Assembly (NCBI GenBank): GCA_948474755.1
Contig: CAOLHI010000357.1
Coordinates: 186,001-250,000 of the forward strand
Direction of reading: 5' to 3'
Source of the DNA: Ctenosaura bakeri
Lineage: Eukaryota; Chordata; Lepidosauria; Squamata; Iguanidae
DNA length: 64,000 bases
Part shown: positions 59,911-64,000 of the stretch, piece by piece
Position numbering within the stretch: the first letter of the stretch is position 1
Layout of the letters: every line of letters begins with the position of its first letter
Translations under genes and position numbers: made by a program
The notes under the pieces: model-generated
Database searches by the model: none
Seen by the model: the letters and a program-made list of their open reading frames with translations, nothing else
Told to the model about the DNA's origin: nothing

Positions 59911-60928
59911 TGTTGTTATTAATTTCTTCAAATCAGCTTCAACCTATGCAAACAGCCTTAAGAGACTCTGTAGTAACAGACCTGAAGAGGGCTCAGAGCT
60001 GTGGCTTACTTGATTGAATCCATCTACCTGTAATGCAGGCTTCCTCTTTTCCTGCTGCTTTTAACTTTATTAAGCATCATCTTTTTTTCTAGTGAGTGAT
60101 TTAGTCTCATGAAACGTCCAATATATAACAGCCTCACTAATTATTTAAACATCCAATATATAATAGCCTCACTTCTAGGGAATGTTTTGTCTTTGGCAGT
60201 CCATGGTATCTGCAGAACTTTCCTCCAGAAACACATTTCAAATGAGTTCTTCTCCTGTCAGCATTCTTCACTGTCCAGCTTTTTAAAACCATACATATAA
60301 ATAAGAAATACTATTGTATGGGTGATTCTGACTTTGGTATGTAACAATCATCTTTTCATTTGAGGATATTATCTAGTTCACAGCTGCCCTCGCAAATCCT
60401 ATTCCTTCTGTCCAAGTCCTAGTCTAAGTCCTCATCCTTCTTTACTACAATATCCATTACTACAGCCTGCATTTTGATTTATGACTGATCCAAGGTATAG
60501 AAAATCTTTCTTTTCATGTATTCGTCTGTGGCCAGTATTTCTGTTTTCTTAATATTCAAATGGACCCTACTTTTACACTTTCTTCTGTGAATTTTGTCAA
60601 CAGTCATGCAAAGTCTTTGTTAACTTTCTGCAAATAGTATGGTGCTACCTGCACATCTCAAACTGCTGATGTTCTGTCTCCCAGTTTTCATACTTCCTTA
60701 AACAGATAGGGTAGTAAAATGAAACTTTGGCTGATCTCTTGCCAATTGGAAACCATCATGTTTCTCCATATTCTGTTCTGAGAGTGGTCTCTTGTCCAGA
60801 GTATAGGTCAGTCAGCAGAACAATCAGATGTTGTGACAGATCTGCTGCTTTTAGAGGGACCCACAGCTTTGCTATAATCTATAAAGCACAGGCTGATTTT
60901 CTTCTGAAATTGTTTGGTGCACCAAATT
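59911..60928 (-). mobile_element. RTE-BovB LINE fragment
   Basis: Minus-strand BovB from within the RT domain to the 3' end. RT-region text matches BovB at nucleotide level (GCTTTGCTATAATCTATAAA, TTGCCAATTGGAAACCATCA, AAACAGATAGGGTAGTAAAA on the plus strand). Past it come ESVKVG and FLYLGS-like residues, then FEMCFWRKVLQIPWTAKDK-like codons (about 60250-60190), the YGCESW...WCWRRLLRVPWTA region. The 3' end near 59911-59940 decays from the GACTTGAAGGCAC-type tail to GATTTGAAGAAATTAATAAC. Many stops. The 5' half is absent. Confidence 0.82.
60110..60172. repeat. imperfect tandem duplication in BovB
   Basis: CGTCCAATATATAACAGCCT and CATCCAATATATAATAGCCT, each followed by CACT, about 45 bp apart. 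It arose inside the BovB fragment after insertion. Confidence 0.7.
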
Positions 60929-60962
60929 AGCCAAATGGAATTATTTTCGGGTGAATGTTCCA

Positions 60963-61122
60963 TGTTGTTGTTTCAAGTTGTTTCCAACTTATGGTGAGCC
61001 TAAGGTAAACCTATCACAGAGTTTTCTGGGGGCTGAGAGTGTGTGACACACCCAAGATCATCCAGTGGGTTTTCTGACTCCAGGGTCATACTCCAGTGCT
61101 CAAACCACTAGACTACCCTGGC
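60963..61122 (-). mobile_element. tRNA-derived SINE with BovB-like tail, copy 3
   Basis: In reverse complement the head is AGCCAGGGTAGTCTAGTGGT and GAGCACTGGAGTATGACCCT; the B box has been deleted. The tail is TTAGGCTCACCATAAGTTGG and AACTTGAAACAACAAC. Same family and orientation as 20082-20272. It lies 35 bp from the BovB fragment. Confidence 0.83.
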
Positions 61123-61159
61123 TCTGAAGTAACTACTCACAGAATTGCAATGAGGTGGG

Positions 61160-61305
61160 GAAGGAAGGTTTGGTCCTCTTGGGTAGGAGGTTTTGAGGCA
61201 GAAAAAGAAATCTCTTCTGTCCTCTGTCTCACAAATGCTTCTGGGGAGATAAGCCAACATGCATCTAATCAGAAGTAAAACCATTGACTTCAATGGAACT
61301 TGCTC
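61160..61305 (+). repeat. interspersed repeat, TCTCTTCTGTCCTC family, copy 2
   Basis: AAATCTCTTCTGTCCTCTGT, GCATCTAATCAGAAGTAAAA and TTGACTTCAATGGAACTTG follow the same order as 59785-59910. Confidence 0.6.
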
Positions 61306-61453
61306 CCCCCACACACACTTGGGAAAGAGAGGGGAGGGAGAAGGAGAACAAGAGATCAATAAGGGGAGATAGGACAGAAATATGAGGCTGCAACAATACT
61401 CTTTTTCCTCCTTCTCCTGCTCCTTCTCCTCCCTGCTACTAACTCCAATCTCA

Positions 61454-61535
61454 TTTCATAGAATCATAGATTAGAAGGGACCATGAGGGTCATCAAGTCC
61501 AACCCCCCACCCCCGCCATGCAGGAATTTGTACCT
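61454..61535 (-). mobile_element. CR1 3' terminus, heavily truncated
   Basis: TCATAGAATCATAGATTAGA, GGGACCATGAGGGTCATCAA and CCAACCCCCCACCCCCGCCA form the reverse complement of a CR1 3' end with two tail units. Only about 80 bp is present, a very short 5'-truncated insertion. Confidence 0.85.
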
Positions 61536-62139
61536 GCCACTCCCTCCCTCCTCTGTGTCCTTGCAAGGCAACACAACATACTTGTCCACACACCAGGCCC
61601 CTCTGAGTAAATGTGCAGGCTTGAAGGCTTAAAAAACATTCTGAGGCAAAGCCCATGCAGTGATACATAGGTGTGTAGGTTCCTGGGCTGGAAAGCATTG
61701 GGGGTTTGGAGACAGTTCCTGTAAACCATACCTCACCCAGTAATCAACTGGCATGTACTCTACCTGCTCTCCAGTGCAAGACCACAGCCAAACCTAAACT
61801 AGGGCACTGACCATATGCAAAAAAGGGAAAGAAAAAGCATAGTTATGTTTTAAAAGACTGAAATAAAAGATAATCCTTTCTACCATGAGTCTAAGATCTG
61901 TGAGCAGAAAGAAGTCAAATTTAACTCAGGAGTGAGAAAACCACGTGTGTCAACAGAGGGCTAGAAACAAGACCAAAATGCATTACCCAGTGCAGACACA
62001 TCACATTACTGCTGAGTTATCATCACTGGTTTGCAATAAATTCCTGGGGCTAATTCAAAGTACTGTTCTCAGCCTTTGAAAGCTTTCATAACCTGAAAGT
62101 ACCTGAAAGAGCACTGCTTCCAACATGTACCTCCCACAT
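61536..62139. other. no gene recognised
   Basis: No feature supported. Confidence 0.4.
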
Positions 62140-62215
62140 GTTGCCATAAGTTGACAGGTAGCTTGAAGGTGCACGCATGCGCGCACGCACGCACGCGCGC
62201 GCACACAAACACAAC
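62140..62215 (+). repeat. SINE tail grown into a GCAC/GC alternating tract
   Basis: TTGCCATAAGTTGACAGGTA and GCTTGAAGGTGCAC are the BovB-like SINE tail. The terminal CAC has expanded into GCGCACGCACGCACGCGCGC and ACACAAACACAAC. The alternating purine-pyrimidine run is a Z-DNA candidate. Confidence 0.75.
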
Positions 62216-64000
62216 CTTACATTTGGGGTCTCCATTGTTAATACTCACATTTATCCTGTCTTACACCCCATTATAACTTTTCCACATCACTTGGAATTAG
62301 ATTTGGAGCTACAGGTTTAATCATTCAGCAAAAAGGCACTAATGTGTTCGTGATGTCCCATACATTGTGCACAACATTTCATAATCCCCTTTATTTTGGC
62401 CAAGATGCTGCTTCCTTTATTTTTCATTTGAAAATGCTTTAACCTGATGGTACCCAAATCTACCTGAAACAGCTAAGGCTGGAGTCTAAAAAAACAGTGA
62501 CCCTTTGAATAGCAAAGGAATTATTTTTGAAAGCTTTACTTTTCATTTTAAGCAATAAATCACTGCCAAGAGACAGCCCTCCCTTCCTTCCCAGCTCCTC
62601 CTGATTTGCCTAAGTCTGAACAGAAGAGCATTTGGCCATTATGAGGTGCAAAGTTTTTGTTGTCAACCAAAACCTGCTGCTCCTCCAGCTCTGATAAATT
62701 GGAATTCATGGCTCATAATAAAAGGAGATCTTTTGAGTAAAAACCCTCCTGTGAAGTGGAGCTTTTTCAGGGTAAAATAGCAGGTTAAATCACTATGCCA
62801 CCATACCAATTCACCAGTTTCCCCCAACTGAGAGCTCTTTTTTATTTTTTCTGACTGTACAAACCACTATACCAGGATCTCACACAAGCTCCTTAGGAAA
62901 GTGGTAAACTGGAGATGACTGAAATATCTAAACAAAACCTCTAAACATAGTCTCTTAAATTTTAACAAGACTTGTTAATCATACTGCTCACTTGTCATTG
63001 AGGAGAAAAAAGTGGATTTACACACCCACACTCACCATGGAAACTAATAATCTAGTCACTTAGGCCTCCCCAATCTAGTACAGGTGAATATGGAACCCAG
63101 AATGTTGCTCCAGATTAATACCAAACGCAAAAGATGTGATTGTATTAGAACGTAAAGCATAATCTCAAACGTTTCTCATTCTCAACAAGAAAGGCAGTCA
63201 AGAAAATGGTCAAACACTATGAGATTGTTCATATTTTGCATCTTTTTTGTGAAAAAATGTTTGTACAAAACCCAGACGCAAGACGCAGACAAAAATAATA
63301 TTTTCTCCATAAAAACATTTTTCTGCAAAAATAAGGTTTTTCCTCACACTTTTTTTTTAAAGTCCCCAAAAATTAAAAAGCATAGGGAAATGCAAAGAGA
63401 AAAAAAAAGCTTGTAATCTTGCCCTGTGGAGATACAATGTCTGAAATTTTATGTTTTGCACATGAGATGAAATAAGCAAATATTTACATCTTTAGATTCT
63501 GTTCAGGAGATGGGGTGAAATCTGCTATGGCGAATGGTTTCATAGTTTTATTTTCTAAAGCTGACACAGGGCTTGACTTCTTTGCATTAGCAATCTGAAG
63601 AAAGGACTTTGACGTGTTTTGTTTGTACCACCCATCCCTTCCAATCTTTCTTGGTTAAGGACAAATTTACCTGAAGTTGGGCAATACCATGCAAATAAAC
63701 CTAGGTATAATCATTCTTTTTTCCCATCTTCTAGAGAGGAGCTTAGTCCTGTAAGGATGTACAACTACCTATGTGTTTACCTAGCAATATTCTTTCTAAG
63801 AAATATCATCTTCTGTCTGTAAACCTGAGCCATACAACAACTACCTAATTCTCAGTGAAGGAAATACATCAGTATAGGAATTATATGGAAAATCAAACAT
63901 GCTGACATCACAGAAGATATCAAACCTGAGAGCCCAGCAAGCCACTGTGGTTCTAGCTGGACTAGGACTGGGGACACCTAGAGATCTCAATGCAGATCTC
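62216..64000. other. no gene recognised
   Basis: AT-rich DNA with no supported exon, RNA gene or mobile element. All open frames are under 70 codons. Confidence 0.45.

Noticed and set aside
12600..63400. A/T-rich stretches with TTTTTGCAAAA-like text (12600-12740, 14640-14760, 46810-47000, 63230-63400)
   Set aside because: Similarity is low-complexity and does not align as a family.

Overview
The window reads as squamate reptile (lizard-like) nuclear DNA. It is AT-rich and crowded with transposons of the classes typical of squamates: a long CR1 LINE with an open ORF2, three 5'-truncated L1 copies, an RTE-BovB fragment, tRNA-derived and 5S rRNA-derived SINEs that share a BovB-like 3' tail, a DIRS tyrosine-recombinase retrotransposon, and many short palindromic DNA transposons. 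The taxonomic call is inference from repeat content. I found no exon of a host protein-coding gene, no functional rRNA or tRNA gene and no CRISPR array. The window is best described as an intergenic region or a large intron.

Layout. 1-15 kb: mostly unassigned sequence with scattered MITEs (1665-2035, 8202-8396, 9168-9332, 10625-11041, 12423-12566) and LINE tails. 15.2-16.7 kb: an L1 3' fragment flanked by a 15-bp target-site duplication. 17.4-18.4 kb: a decayed CR1 3' fragment split by a nested insertion. 20-26 kb: SINE and LINE scraps, a CA microsatellite and an AT-only tract. 26.9-32.5 kb: a composite, decayed DIRS element on the minus strand with both inverted terminal repeats, the internal complementary region, and remnants of gag, reverse transcriptase, RNase H and two tyrosine recombinases in scrambled order. 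33.3-35.9 kb: two CpG-rich MITEs facing each other. 38-49 kb: MITEs, SINEs, a 5S-derived SINE and a pogo/Tigger-type MITE. 50.2-54.9 kb: L1 (minus), CR1 (minus, 957-codon ORF2) and L1 (plus, with target-site duplication) side by side. 59.9-62.2 kb: BovB fragment, SINEs and a CR1 tail.

How the parts relate. The elements are parasites and partners rather than a gene network. CR1, L1 and BovB encode reverse transcription machinery. The SINEs carry a tail like the 3' end of BovB and so were probably mobilised by it. The MITEs lack transposase and must have been moved in trans. The only long intact reading frame is the CR1 ORF2 at 51218-54091. The strongest structural finding is the DIRS element. 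The most unusual sub-feature is a 13-bp-period minisatellite in three blocks inside its gag region.
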